Source of the DNA: Ampullaceana balthica
Lineage: Eukaryota; Mollusca; Gastropoda; Lymnaeidae
Direction of reading: 5' to 3'
Length of the DNA: 64,000 nt
NCBI GenBank assembly: GCA_944989445.1
Contig: CALYLW010000038.1
Location: 1,537,313-1,601,312 of the forward strand
Shown in pieces: positions 21,902-32,364 of this stretch (position 1 is the stretch's first letter; each line of letters opens with the position of its first letter). Position numbers and translations under genes: made by a program. The notes beneath the pieces are model-generated. The model ran no database searches. It worked only from the letters and a program-made list of their open reading frames with translations, and was not told the origin of the DNA.

Positions 21902-24613
21902 CTAAAAGTGTAAGTGGTAAGCCATCAATTCCATGGGGGCTATTTTGAGTTTCTCATCCGCTCTAACTGCCCGCTTGACCACTGTGTGTGTGAGTGTTGT
22001 CTCACGGAGATTTTTGTAGCTGAAGTGAGTGAAGAGTTTCTCAAACGAGATACCGGAGTCCGAGGGGGAGCAGAGAAGATTTGCGTGAGGAAAATCACAG
22101 TCATAACCCCGTCTGTGTAGAATAACACTGGTGCCGTTATAGTTCAAGTTCCCCGTGACAAGACTTCGAAGGCTTACCGCGCTGGTGTCACAAGGGAGGG
22201 AAGTGGCAAGGGGGTTTAAGCTATGGAAGAATATGTCGGAGTCGATGGTGGTGTAGTAGGTGAGCATGGGCTGGAGGAGCATGTCTTGGGTGGTGAGGGC
22301 CGGCAGGGAGAGCGAGGCGTGGTGTGAGGACAGATGCCGCGGGGTTGATCGTCTCTCAACCAGGAGCACGTAACGGCCAACTGTCGTTTTGATGTCTCTG
22401 ATCCCTTCCCCTAGCCCCCTGTTGTCATCAAATATGAGCTGCCTGTCTAACATGACTTCAAGCTGACCAGTGTCCAGGGAGGCCACACCATGTGGCTGAG
22501 CAGACAACATTGTCAGTCGGGTCGTGTGATCCTCGAGGATCACGCCCGATGTCATGGGGTAGTAATTGGCTTGTGTCATTTGATTGGTGTTGGTGCGACG
22601 CCGGATAAACTGAAAGCCATTCTGGTCAGTGAAGTAAGATAAGTCGTTGTTTTTTATGTCTGTCTGAAGGTGCATGATAATTTCTTTGTCTTTTAAGGTC
22701 TGAATGCTAACGATATTTTCAATGAAAATAGCAGACGCCAGTTGGACCGGATGATGATAAATGGTGACGCGGTGGGTGATGTATGGGTCGAAGCAGATTT
22801 CAACGTACGTCATTAGAGGACCTTCAGAAACTCGAATGATTGGAATGTTTGGGAAAAGAATGGTCGCCGGTCCACTTGGGAAAAATATATAGGCCCCGCT
22901 GCCCTTAGACTTGTAATACATAAATTGGATATTGAGTTCTGTTGTGTTCCCACTGGCCATGTCCATCACATTAAGCAGAGATCCCGTTTGGGGGTCGAAT
23001 GTCAGCTGGATGACCTTATTATCGACGATGATGGGTTCAGTTCTCTTGGGTTCAGGTTTGTTTTGCTTGAAGTTGAGGAGGATGGAGGCGACCAGCAGTT
23101 TGCTGTTGAAAACTGAGATGACTGAAGAGTACGAAGAAATGTGCTGATGGTTTCTCTTGTACAGGATGAAAGGCGTAAGAGCCAGCGGCCCGACCTCCAC
23201 CACAAAGGTCAGCTCAAACACATCCTCCATGATGACCGCATCCTCTTCCTCGTTCCAAACGGGGCTGATCTGACTGGGTATGACCTCCTGGGAGTAGGAC
23301 AGCACCTCCAGGATTTGACAGTTGACCAGAAGGTGGACGATCTGCTGCCTGGGTTGTGACAGAGGGTTGAAGACCACCACAGTGGTTCCAGACTCTAGCA
23401 CCGTGATGACTTGTTTGTGGGGCAGAGACACGGGGGTCCTCCTGACCACTTCAGGCTTGAACACCACCGGTGACTCCACTTTTCCCCCGGACAGCAGGGA
23501 CTGAATGGTCAGTTTGATAACCTCCTGGGAGTTGTTGTAGGCCCGGAGCAGGTAATGCTCGTAGTCCTCTGCAACAAACTCCTTGGCCGTTCCCGTGATG
23601 GCGTCGTGGTGCATGAATAGCCCCAAAGCCCTGCGCGCCGTCTGCAGGAACGAGGAGTGCTGAAAGAACTTAGTGTCCGTTAGCAACCCCCACTTCTTGT
23701 AGTAGGCGTAGTTTAACGTGTTGAGGGTGTCCGCAGCTTGCAGTGTCGCCTGGACGTCCCGACTGAAGTACTTGTCAAAAGGACGGGTGGAATAGTACCC
23801 CGTCCAGTAGGCAGCATCGCGGTCCGAGTATGGGAAGAAGTCACCACTTAAAACTGGGAACTCTTCGTCCTTGTTGGTCAGCTTCCAGTTGATGTGGTCC
23901 TGCTTGACCAGCTGGAAGTAATCCTGAAGAGTTCCCCATTGAACGTTCACATTCCACTCTGATTTAGAGTTCATATACTGAATTAACTTTTCATAGTTCT
24001 CATACTGCTGGTCCCACTCGAGCTCCTTGTCGTACCTGAAGTCATCGCCAATCGGAACGAGGATGGTGTTGTAACGATAGAAGCGGGATTTGGAGCGGTA
24101 CTGTTCATGTAAGGTCTCTGCGCTCTGCGCCAAATTTTCATCAGTTAACTCCCTTGCCCGAGACTCTGAGAAATCGCCAGGAATGTGGCGGAAATCGTAG
24201 TTGAGGCACGTGAACGGGCTCGGACCGCAGGTGTACTTGATGCTGTACAACATGAATGGCATGACGTGACAGAAGATGTCGGTGCTGCCCCTGTCATCCC
24301 ACATCTGCCTCCAGCTGAACTCAAGGGCTCTCACCTGAGCCAGGGATGACTTGACCGCCTGGTGTACACGCTGAATCACCATGTTGGACATGCCGGCGGC
24401 CTGCCACAGGTAGGGCATCGTCCCCGAGTAGCCGAAGGGGTCGATGGACCAGCTGTTCTCTGGACGTATCCCCAGGTTCTCCCACAGCCACTGGTGTCCC
24501 TCCACAAGTTGGTCGATGACGGACACATAGTGAGTGCTGGCTTCATCGGGCATGACCCAGCCACCTAGAGTTATCTCCAACTGGCCTCGTCTGATCAGAC
24601 GTCGAACATGGAC
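21902..24613 (-). CDS. MAN2A1: Mannosidase II exon 4: single exon for residues 175-1077
   Basis: The acceptor TTTTCACAG precedes 24613 and the stop is TAG at 21902-21904. One open exon of 2712 nt carries most of the catalytic domain: GGWVMPDEA, ENSWSIDPFGYSGTMPYLWQ, GDDFRY, VLSGDFFPYSDRDAAYW, HHDAITGTAK, the beta-sandwich segments (DKEIIMHLQTDIKN, VMLDRQLIFDDNRGLGEGI) and the C-terminus. No frameshift or internal stop is seen. A 903-codon exon is unusual for this family, whose vertebrate genes have many introns here. Confidence 0.95.
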   Translation of the reverse strand, partial: VHVRRLIRRGQLEITLGGWVMPDEASTHYVSVIDQLVEGHQWLWENLGIRPENSWSIDPFGYSGTMPYLWQAAGMSNMVIQRVHQAVKSSLAQVRALEFSWRQMWDDRGSTDIFCHVMPFMLYSIKYTCGPSPFTCLNYDFRHIPGDFSESRARELTDENLAQSAETLHEQYRSKSRFYRYNTILVPIGDDFRYDKELEWDQQYENYEKLIQYMNSKSEWNVNVQWGTLQDYFQLVKQDHINWKLTNKDEEFPVLSGDFFPYSDRDAAYWTGYYSTRPFDKYFSRDVQATLQAADTLNTLNYAYYKKWGLLTDTKFFQHSSFLQTARRALGLFMHHDAITGTAKEFVAEDYEHYLLRAYNNSQEVIKLTIQSLLSGGKVESPVVFKPEVVRRTPVSLPHKQVITVLESGTTVVVFNPLSQPRQQIVHLLVNCQILEVLSYSQEVIPSQISPVWNEEEDAVIMEDVFELTFVVEVGPLALTPFILYKRNHQHISSYSSVISVFNSKLLVASILLNFKQNKPEPKRTEPIIVDNKVIQLTFDPQTGSLLNVMDMASGNTTELNIQFMYYKSKGSGAYIFFPSGPATILFPNIPIIRVSEGPLMTYVEICFDPYITHRVTIYHHPVQLASAIFIENIVSIQTLKDKEIIMHLQTDIKNNDLSYFTDQNGFQFIRRRTNTNQMTQANYYPMTSGVILEDHTTRLTMLSAQPHGVASLDTGQLEVMLDRQLIFDDNRGLGEGIRDIKTTVGRYVLLVERRSTPRHLSSHHASLSLPALTTQDMLLQPMLTYYTTIDSDIFFHSLNPLATSLPCDTSAVSLRSLVTGNLNYNGTSVILHRRGYDCDFPHANLLCSPSDSGISFEKLFTHFSYKNLRETTLTHTVVKRAVRADEKLKIAPMELMAYHLHF

Positions 24614-26826
24614 CTGTGAAAAGTTGAAGTCTAGAATCATAAACTTTTACTTTAAAAGGTTAAATTAGAGAGAATCTATTATGGAAGATTTAGGGTAAAA
24701 GTAGAATGACTTCTTCCCACGGCTTCAAATATTGGACAATGCAGCTTGTCATTTTTTACCAATATAGTTACCATTACATTGAGCTGTTTTTCTCCATAAA
24801 GACTGACTTTCAGCCAGTTATTGTTATCTATTTGACAAGAAACTTATAAGTGACATATACATAATTATGGGATGAACAAACATGTGATGTACAAACATGG
24901 GACATACAAACATGTGATGTACAAACATGGGACATACAAACAGGTGATGTACAAACATGGGACATACAAACATGTGATGTACAAACATGGGACATACAAA
25001 CAGGTGATTTACAAACATGGGACATACAAACATGTGATGTACAAACATGGGACATACAAACAGGTGATGTACAAACATGGGACATACAAACAGGTGATGT
25101 ACAAACATGGGACATACAAACAGGTGATGTACAAACATGGGACATACAAACATGTGATGTACAAACATGGGACATACAAACATGTGATGTACAAACATGG
25201 GACATACAAACATGGGACATACAAACATGTGATTACAAACAGGTGATGTACAAACATGGGACATACAAACATGTGATGTACAAACATGGGACATACAAAC
25301 ATGTAATGTACAAACATGGGACATACAAACATGTGATGTACAAACATGGGATATACAAACATGTGATGTACAAACATGGGACATACAAACATGTGATGTA
25401 CAAATATGGGACATACAAACAGGTGATGTACAAACATGGGACATACAAACATGTGATGTACAAACATGGGACATACAAACATGTGATGTACGAACATGGG
25501 ACATACAAACATGTGATGTACAAACATGGGACATACAAACATATGATGTACAAACATGGGACATACAAACATGTGATGTACAAATATGGGACATACAAAC
25601 ATGTGATGTACAAACATGGGACATACAAACAGGTGATGTACAAACATGGGACATACAAACAGGTGATGTACAAACATGTCATATACAAAGATGTGATAGA
25701 CAAAGATGAGATGTACAAACCTGTGATATCCAAACATGTAATATCCAAACATGTAATATACAAAGATGCGATAAACAAAGATGCGGTGTACAAACCTTGA
25801 CGGCATCATCCAATTCATTCCACCACATGGAGAAGTAAACCGTCTCTGTCCAGATGAATGTCATCTTGGGGTACTGGGTCAGCTTGTTGACCATGTTATT
25901 CAAGATGTGATGTGTCTGGTCAGAGAAGTACTCATTGACCGTCTTCAGCCAGCCTGGATCATTGTGTGAATGTGGAACAAGGACCACATTCAGTCTTGGA
26001 GGTTTGCTAGATTTATCTGTCAACAAAACGTGGGTAGGTGAGGAAACGTGTCATTGAAAAGTAATCAAACAGTTAATAAGCGTTGTGACACATGAAAGAC
26101 ATTTGACGTGTTGGAGTTTCCAACAACATCCTATTATTTCCCATGATATCTTATTATTTCCTATGATATCTTATTATTTCCCATGATATCTTATTATTTC
26201 CCATGATATCTTACTATTGCCAATGATATTCTATTATCTCCAATGATATTCTATTATTTATATTAATGCCAAAGATATCTTAGTATTCCCAATGATCTCC
26301 ATGCATTACTCACGAAATAATTCCTTTGGCACTGGCATCTCCCATTCCCCACCAGACAATAAGTTAAACTGGGTGTCGAAGTAGAGATCATAAGTGGAAA
26401 TGTTGGAGTGGAGTGGCTTCCCATTCAGCTTGCAGACTTCAGAGTCATCGCCCTCTTTACGCTAAAACAAAGGAAACAAATGAAGTCAATGAAACGGAAC
26501 AAGAGGTGATAAAAGGGGGAAAATAACAACTGATGATTGATCAGTTATAGGATGGTTAAGTGGTGTTGGTTATGACAGGATGGGTGTAGTGGTGATGGGT
26601 GAATGGAAAAGTCATGTGAGTGACATTCTCTCTTTCTTTGACTTGCAATTGCCAACTACCATCAAAAGCTCACCTTCCAGAAAGTGCTGAAGTTCCGTGC
26701 CTGTAGCATCCGCCGATGCTGCTGCAGTAGCTCTACCTGTGAGATCTCTTGGGGGAGGTTCATGTAGATCCCCAGTAACATCACCATCAACACGGCAACG
26801 GCCACCAGCCGGTGACGGAACTTCAT
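21902..26826 (-). CDS. MAN2A1: Golgi alpha-mannosidase II (GH38), complete gene
   Basis: Four coding exons on the minus strand: 26826-26674, 26461-26314, 26016-25796 and 24613-21902, with GT-AG introns and compatible phases, 1077 aa in all. It is a type II Golgi membrane enzyme that removes the two mannoses from GlcNAcMan5GlcNAc2 in N-glycan maturation. Seen: signal anchor at residues 7-24, short stem, then the full GH38 catalytic unit. Inferred zinc ligands by family alignment are H118 and D120 (PHSHNDPGW), D232 (SIDPFG, also the nucleophile) and H510 (HHDAITGTAK); the acid/base is D365 (GDDFRY). The C-terminal APMELMAYHLHF matches the family end. Length is near the fly and human enzymes (about 1100-1150). 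I cannot tell MAN2A1 from MAN2A2; the symbol stands for the family. Confidence 0.92.
24873..25790 (+). repeat. 30-bp minisatellite, ~30 copies, in mannosidase II intron 3
   Basis: Unit TGATGTACAAACATGGGACA plus TACAAACATG, itself two related 15-bp halves; a phase slip occurs near 25205-25243. It fills almost the whole of intron 3 up to the exon 3 donor. Stop-free in most frames on both strands, giving spurious frames of up to 276 codons. Confidence 0.95.
25796..26016 (-). CDS. MAN2A1: Mannosidase II exon 3: start of GH38 domain
   Basis: The acceptor TTGACAG precedes 26016 and the donor is AAG|GTTTGT. It encodes RLNVVLVPHSHNDPGWLKT, with the first two zinc ligands, through WTETVYFSMWWNELDDAVK, in phase to exon 4. 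The donor directly borders the 30-bp minisatellite of intron 3. Confidence 0.93.
26130..26290 (+). repeat. ~19-bp repeat, ~8 copies, in mannosidase II intron 2
   Basis: Unit TTCCCATGATATCTTATTA with increasing divergence to the right. Confidence 0.8.
26314..26461 (-). CDS. MAN2A1: Mannosidase II exon 2: stem
   Basis: The acceptor GTTTTAG precedes 26461 and the donor is C|GTGAGT. It encodes 49 residues starting RKEGDDSEVCKLNGKP, with an N-glycosylation sequon (NIS) and ending VPKELF, plus one leftover base. It corresponds to the stem and lead-in of the family, which is poorly conserved; phase compatibility with both neighbours is the main support. Confidence 0.85.
26674..26826 (-). CDS. MAN2A1: Mannosidase II exon 1: signal anchor
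   Basis: Encodes MKFRHRLVAVAVLMVMLLGI and a short stem to residue 51 (FSTFWK); the donor is AAG|GTGAGC. The start MKFRHR is preferred over a Met six codons upstream. CTTATAG ending at 26832 is a good acceptor that would place only GAAAC before this ATG, implying a non-coding 5' exon farther right. The basic residues before the hydrophobic segment fit a type II orientation. Confidence 0.85.
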
Positions 26827-26844
26827 GTTTCCTATAAGAAGCAT

Positions 26845-28100
26845 GTTGGTGGAGCCTCAGACAACAAGGAAGGAAGTTGACCTGACATATCCAATGATGT
26901 CATAAGTTGTCTACCCTGACCAAATATGAAGCTATGTTAGGCTGTCCACCCTCATCGTTTGTGAAGGCTGGACAACATGATTATCTTGGACAGACTGACG
27001 AAGTTACGTGCTTTCACCGACAGTAAAACCTGATCTGCAATATACGATGTCATAAGTTGTGTTACAAATTGCTTATAAGTAATAGGTGATTTTTTAAAAA
27101 AGATTTATTTATGCATCCTTAAAAATGTTGATTTGCTATTATTATCAATACATTTTTATTACAGTACAAAATCTACATTATATTTAAAATTAATAAATTG
27201 CAAAAGGTTTGATGAGCGATGGAGGAATCTCTGAGGTAAATTATTTAATGAAGCAACGAAGCCAAGCAGCACAGACAACTCATGTTAAGCGTGTCATAAC
27301 CAGTGAGTGTCTGTTGTGCACAACGTCGGATATTGATCATTGATATATATTACTGTTTTATTAGGCCCATACGTTGTTACAATTAAAAATTTATGTTTAA
27401 ATCTTGTCAGAAGCTTATACATTATTTGACTCTGAAAATAATTTACACAATAGTTTTAAATGGTTCACTTGTAACCGGCACTAGAAAAGAATCTTTGGTA
27501 AAATTTAAATGTACGACCAAAAAAATTTTTTTTCATAAGTTAACCATCACAACTAATTGTTTTAAAACCAATTATTAGTCCATAACAAAAAGTAATAATT
27601 AAAATTCGTATTTTATTTTTAAAATTCCTGCAAAGTAATAAAAAGAACGAAATAGGAGAGAGACCGTGAGAGCAAGAATCAGCTTTCCAATTTTGCCAAA
27701 AATAGTTATATGAATACGAAAGTGTAGCAACGGGGATGCTGTCCCTTTATCAGCAACGGGTCGTCGCCATGACGACATCGTGACCCAGCGTCGTAAATAA
27801 CGGAACTATCGGCGCGGAGATAGCGGAACATAAATAGTGGTGGTGTCCACGGGACGAGATACACCGTGACCTTCAGCAAGCACCATGGCCTTTCACTTGA
27901 GGCTAATCACAAGATTATCTCCCATGTGATGCTCGCCACGGCGCCACCCCACATCTTTCGACGGAGATAAATACAAATATGAATGTCACTGAATGTGCAT
28001 TTCCGGCAGATCCTTTAGGATAGTTCGCTTGACTGGAATAATGACAAAACCGGGGCAGGGGAAGCAATTTTTTCCATAAATAATTATCAGAATGTCTATT
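26845..28100. other. Upstream of mannosidase II; GC-richer patch at 27720-27970
   Basis: No gene recognised. The patch at 27720-27970 is clearly GC-richer than its surroundings and rich in CpG, as a promoter or 5' exon might be, and lies about 1 kb upstream of the first coding exon on the minus strand. No TATA box or initiator can be assigned with confidence. Confidence 0.3.
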
Positions 28101-28105
28101 ACAGT

Positions 28106-28400
28106 ACAGGAGTCGGGAAAACTTTTTGCCTTAGAGAGCCATAAACACCACATATTTTGAAAAAGTTATTCGTTAGAGCTATACATTATGTTTAAAACTA
28201 AAAATTCAAGTAAATGTGTGCATTTTGTTTACTTTCAACAATAAATATAATACAATAATTATCCCTCTGAATTCTTTTTTTAATAACATTCTTATGCTGT
28301 TTTCATATGTAATTAATATGTAGATCAAAGGAGTCTGAATAAACTTTTTTTTTAATAATCGAACATTTGTCTAAGAGCCAGATGCAGCCATCAATGCTGT
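28106..28400 (+). mobile_element. hAT-type MITE, right end lost
   Basis: Starts CAGGAGTCGGGAAAACTTTT and continues with high similarity to 47454-47787 (AGAGCCATAAACACCACATA; ATTAATATGTAGATCAAAGG; AGAGCCAGATGCAGCCATCA). It breaks off near 28400 and is followed by a tRNA-like segment. Confidence 0.7.
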
Positions 28401-28409
28401 ATCATTTAT

Positions 28410-28500
28410 ATAGTGGCTTGGCGTGGCTCGATCCCACGCCCCCTCAACTTGTGAGGCGAGCGCACTATTAACTTCACTACCCAGCCGCTAAGTTAGTTAG
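28410..28500 (-). mobile_element. Possible tRNA-derived SINE head
   Basis: On the minus strand GTAGTGAAGTTAATAGTGCG, CTCGCCTCACAAGTTGAGGG and GGGATCGAGCC resemble A-box, anticodon-arm and B-box parts of a tRNA. Cloverleaf pairing is poor, so a SINE head or tRNA relic is likelier than a gene. Confidence 0.4.
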
Positions 28501-28896
28501 TTAGTTATAAATAAAGTTATAATAGATATACTTATATATATATAAAATTAATTATTAAAATATATTCCATTGCCACGGCAGATAACTAAAGAAATCTGGT
28601 CCTCAAAGAAAAAGGAAATAAATTTAATGTGAGACTGGAGTATGGACAGTATTGTCGTCGGACCAGGATACCCCTCAATCGGTAGGCAACAGTCTTTGTC
28701 TTTAGCTGCAATGGCAAGTTTCCGATGAACCATATATTCTAAGTTTCATGAGAACACGTTAGGTCGAATCTATTTTTTTTAATGACTATGAGTTATGAGT
28801 TACTTTGAAAGGTACTATTATTTAATAAAGCAGTAAGGGCACTTTAAGGGCACTAAATGTATTTAGTACTACGCAGTGCAGGCTGAACTGTGAATG

Positions 28897-29485
28897 CAGG
28901 GGCGGATTAAGACTGCACGGGGCCCCTGGCTGCAATTCAAACTGGGGCCCTATCCAGCCAGTGTGCCTTTAGATAAAATGATTGCTAGCAGCTAATATAA
29001 GACTGTAACTTGTAAATATTCATCCAAAATGATTATCCATGAAAAAACCGAATTCGAAGAAATAACTTTTTGCCGATATCCTAAAATTGAGTGTAAAAGA
29101 CAATTTATAAAATTAAAAAACGCATGAAAATAAAAATTCACACCCCACCCGGGGATCGAGCCCGTCACCGCTTGCACCACAAGCCTTAGTACTTCACATT
29201 CGGCCATGAGAGCTCATTTAGGGTTATCAATTTAAAATATATATATAATATTCTTTAATAATTTCTGTTATTGAGCCTATCAAATCAGGTTTTTTGACTG
29301 CTAAGACTATCGTGTGGGAAAAGAGATCATTTTAATAGATAAGATTTTATTAATTTATCATATTTGCAGCAATTCATGTATACATTTGTCCACATTTATT
29401 ATAAAATATGCTAAGTTTGGGGGCCCTAAATCATCGGGGGCCCCTAACTTTAGCCCGTTCAGCCCCCCCCCTTAATCCGCCATAG
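28897..29485 (+). mobile_element. hAT-like DNA transposon, non-autonomous (589 bp)
   Basis: The ends CAGGGGCGGATTAAG and CTTAATCCGCCATAG are inverted repeats with two mismatches. Flanks TGTGAATG and GGTGAATG match at 7 of 8 positions, a typical 8-bp target duplication. GGGGCCC-rich subterminal parts; a tRNA-like stretch on the minus strand around 29150-29210. No transposase. Confidence 0.75.
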
Positions 29486-30174
29486 GGTGAATGGCGGTTT
29501 TCATGTGGTAGTAGTAAGTTCTACTAGGTTAAATAATGTATTCCTGTCTAAAAAAATCAGTTTATATTTAGTTATAGTGGCTAAAGTACTGTACAGTATA
29601 TTATTTAAATAATAATAACGAATCATGATTTTAATACGGTGCTAATATTTAATGAGCATTCATAATGACATATCACCGCAGTAAAAAAAAATTCAGAACC
29701 TAATAAAAACACTAAATAAAGTTAACTTCTCACCAGCCAATTAAACATATGAGATTGAAAGAGACAAGATTCTTTTTTTTCTGAAAAAAAAATACATTTA
29801 AATAATTGGGTTTAAGGAGGTGAAATAAACTTTTGTAAAAAGTGGGCGTGTAAGAGAGAGAGAGAGAGAGAGATTATGATTGTGCGCGGAGACAGTCGTT
29901 CATGACGTAAAAGTGCGAAAATTGCATGTTGGTAAAAAAATTGGCGGCAAATGTGTGTAGGGGAGTTCAAAATGTGTAATTTAAGAGTTATGAGGTTACA
30001 GACAAATTTGTGCAGTAGAGTGGTGTGTCAAGGGTTAAACATGGCATGGAGATAGGCAGTGGGAGAGTGCAGTTCGGTAACATTTAAATGATTTAGTATT
30101 TTTTTAAAAATTGAAGAGTAGATAGTAAAAAAAATAATAAAGAGTTGGAGAGAAAAAAAAGTTAAATTTGGTAA

Positions 30175-30368
30175 CAGAGGCGTTACTAGGGGGGGGGTGC
30201 GGACCGCACCAGGTGACACCATCACAAGGGGTGATACCAAAATCTAAATTTCTGTATCTTTCCGTTATTTGGCACTGTCACACTTGGGGGAACTCTATGG
30301 GATAAGTCGTGAGGGGGTGACACCTTGAGTTACCGCACCGGGTGACACCAACCCTAGTGACGCCACTG
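30175..30368 (+). mobile_element. hAT-like MITE (194 bp)
   Basis: The ends CAGAGGCGTTACTAGGG and CCCTAGTGACGCCACTG are inverted repeats. The 8-bp flanks TTTGGTAA and GTTGGTAA match at 7 of 8. Confidence 0.75.
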
Positions 30369-30408
30369 GTTGGTAATAATGACTAGTAACATGTAAAACT
30401 TAAAGAAT

Positions 30409-30640
30409 TGCTCGACGTGTAAATGTAAGTAACTTGTGTAGGGTCGACATGTAAATGTAAGTAACTTGTGTAGGGTCGACATGTAAATGTAAGTAACTTG
30501 TGTAGGGTCGACATGTAAATGTAAGTAACTTGTGTAGGGTCGACATGTAAATGTAAGTAACTTGTGAAGGGTCGACATGTAAATGTAAGTAACTTGTGTA
30601 GGGTCGACATGTAAATGTAAGTAACTTGTGTAGGGTCGAC
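30409..30640 (+). repeat. 32-bp minisatellite, ~7 copies
   Basis: Unit GGGTCGACATGTAAATGTAA plus GTAACTTGTGTA, nearly identical copies. Confidence 0.95.
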
Positions 30641-30649
30641 TAAGAACAT

Positions 30650-31886
30650 TAAGAAGTATAGATGTAATTCGTAAAGCGTAATTGTAAATTTTTGTAAAGA
30701 GAGGTAGGGGGAGTGCATGCAATTTCGTTTAATCTGGGTTAAGACTCAAATAGTATACGTGTAAAAAATAATAGTAGTGAAATAATGAAGACTCTGTAAA
30801 GTGTAAAGCGCTTGTTTTTATATTTGTTTTATTTTTGGAGTTAAAATCGGCAAATGAAATGAGGGGCGTCTGAGAATGCAATTGTGGTAAAGGGTGGACA
30901 TCAAATTGTGTTTTGACCTGTCGGAGTAGAGAACGAATTGGGAAAATTTCTGAAAATAAATTTAAAATAGGTAAAGAATGAGCGCATTAATCGTGTAAAA
31001 TGGTCAGTTAGTAAGTTAAAAGGGGGAAATTGCAGACATTACTAACTAATTAATGACATAAGTATTAGTCATTAGTTAGGCCTAATGTGTAAAGTTAGAA
31101 AAAAAATTTATTGCGTTACTTTTCAACTTTGGTATAACATTAATTATTGCACAAATTGAAATCTACGAATTAAAACTTTATTGGGAAAATAAATAAATAA
31201 CATAGTCAATAGGCTCGTTAAAGTTATAGGAAATGGCTGTTCCTCTACTTTAAGTTTTATTTTAGACTAATGTAAATAGTAAATAGTTATAGAGGTTCTG
31301 TCTTACCTTCCACTTCATCAATATCAGTTTGATTTGATGCCTGATGAATATTTTGAAATATGCCGCTATTGGGTGATCTGTTACTTCGATATGCACCGCT
31401 TGTTTATTTTAATTTACGGTAAAGTGAAAGTAGAAATAATCAACACGAAAAATGCCGTGGTTCAAATTAAATTAAGAATTCCATTCAAGAACATGCACTG
31501 GTACAGGAAGTGCTTATGATTTTAGGTCAGAGCACACGGCCCCTGTGACAGCACACACAAACAGTGACACAGGTGTGACACACAAAAAGTCTAACGGCTA
31601 CCTTGGGACTTATTCTAAAAATAAACACGTCGTGGAAGATTGTAGCACGCGGGTCGCACGGCGTGAAAAGTCGGCCATCTGATTGGTCGCGGATGGCGGA
31701 GGGAGGCAAGCAGTGTTTATGTATGGACCAATTAAATGCTTAGAAATAATAAAGCTCATGTTATCTACAAGCAGGTGGGTCAAGACTCTTGGAGAGGGGG
31801 TGAAACGGCCGTGGTTCAAAAAACATTTCGTCGCATCCCCATTTCAAAATGCATTCAATCATAGACAACACACTGATAATCTAATA
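30650..31886. other. No gene recognised; one isolated donor-like exon end
   Basis: AT-rich. On the minus strand a strong donor (GAAG|GTAAGA) lies at 31307/31306 after an open stretch reading NQTDIDEVE. It could be the end of a 5' exon of a minus-strand gene, possibly mannosidase II, but no acceptor or homology supports it. Confidence 0.25.
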
Positions 31887-32190
31887 CAGTGCTTCTCAAA
31901 CTTTTTATGGTGGACCGGCAGGAATTTTTCCATTGCACCAGCGACCGGTGCATTATTTTCCATGTACTGACGTGGTCGTGGTAACGAAATGTAATTTATT
32001 TTTATTTTATTTGTTTCATTTTATATGCTTATTGCCGAAAAAAATGACACATTCTATATTAAGTTATAAAATTAATTTTAATGGAGGATAATAATTAGAT
32101 TTTTCGGTCCTTTCTTGAAAACTTTTGCGGACCGGCGGTGGATGGCCCAAGGACCGGCACCGTCCACGGACCACGCTTTGAGAAGCACTG
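31887..32190 (+). mobile_element. hAT-type MITE (304 bp)
   Basis: The inverted terminal repeat CAGTGCTTCTCAAA occurs at both ends, then GACCGGC-type subterminal repeats. The 8-bp target duplication ATCTAATA is perfect (31879-31886, 32191-32198). No coding capacity. Confidence 0.9.
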
Positions 32191-32204
32191 ATCTAATACA
32201 ACCT

Positions 32205-32350
32205 TCAGATAGACATCATATGGATAAAAAAAAATTAACATACTTATTCCTTTGACAAGAACAAAAACATATACATTTTCATTCTTCCCGTCTGGAAGTT
32301 GGGTGTGAAATTGTTTGCCAGAACAAACATTGAAAACCAACACACTCGTT
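32205..32350 (+). mobile_element. Decayed 3' end of a non-LTR retrotransposon ORF
   Basis: Shares TCATTCTTCCCGTCTGGAA and the following bases with the RT-tail fragment at 44007-44219 (opposite strand) and with 54610-54790. Too decayed to translate cleanly. Confidence 0.5.
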
Positions 32351-32364
32351 GAGCCTTCTCGTCC

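Noticed and set aside
24824..25818. Several long frames on both strands (MSHVCTS, MYKHGTYK, MFVCPMFV repeats)
   Set aside because: All are readings of the 30-bp array in mannosidase II intron 3.
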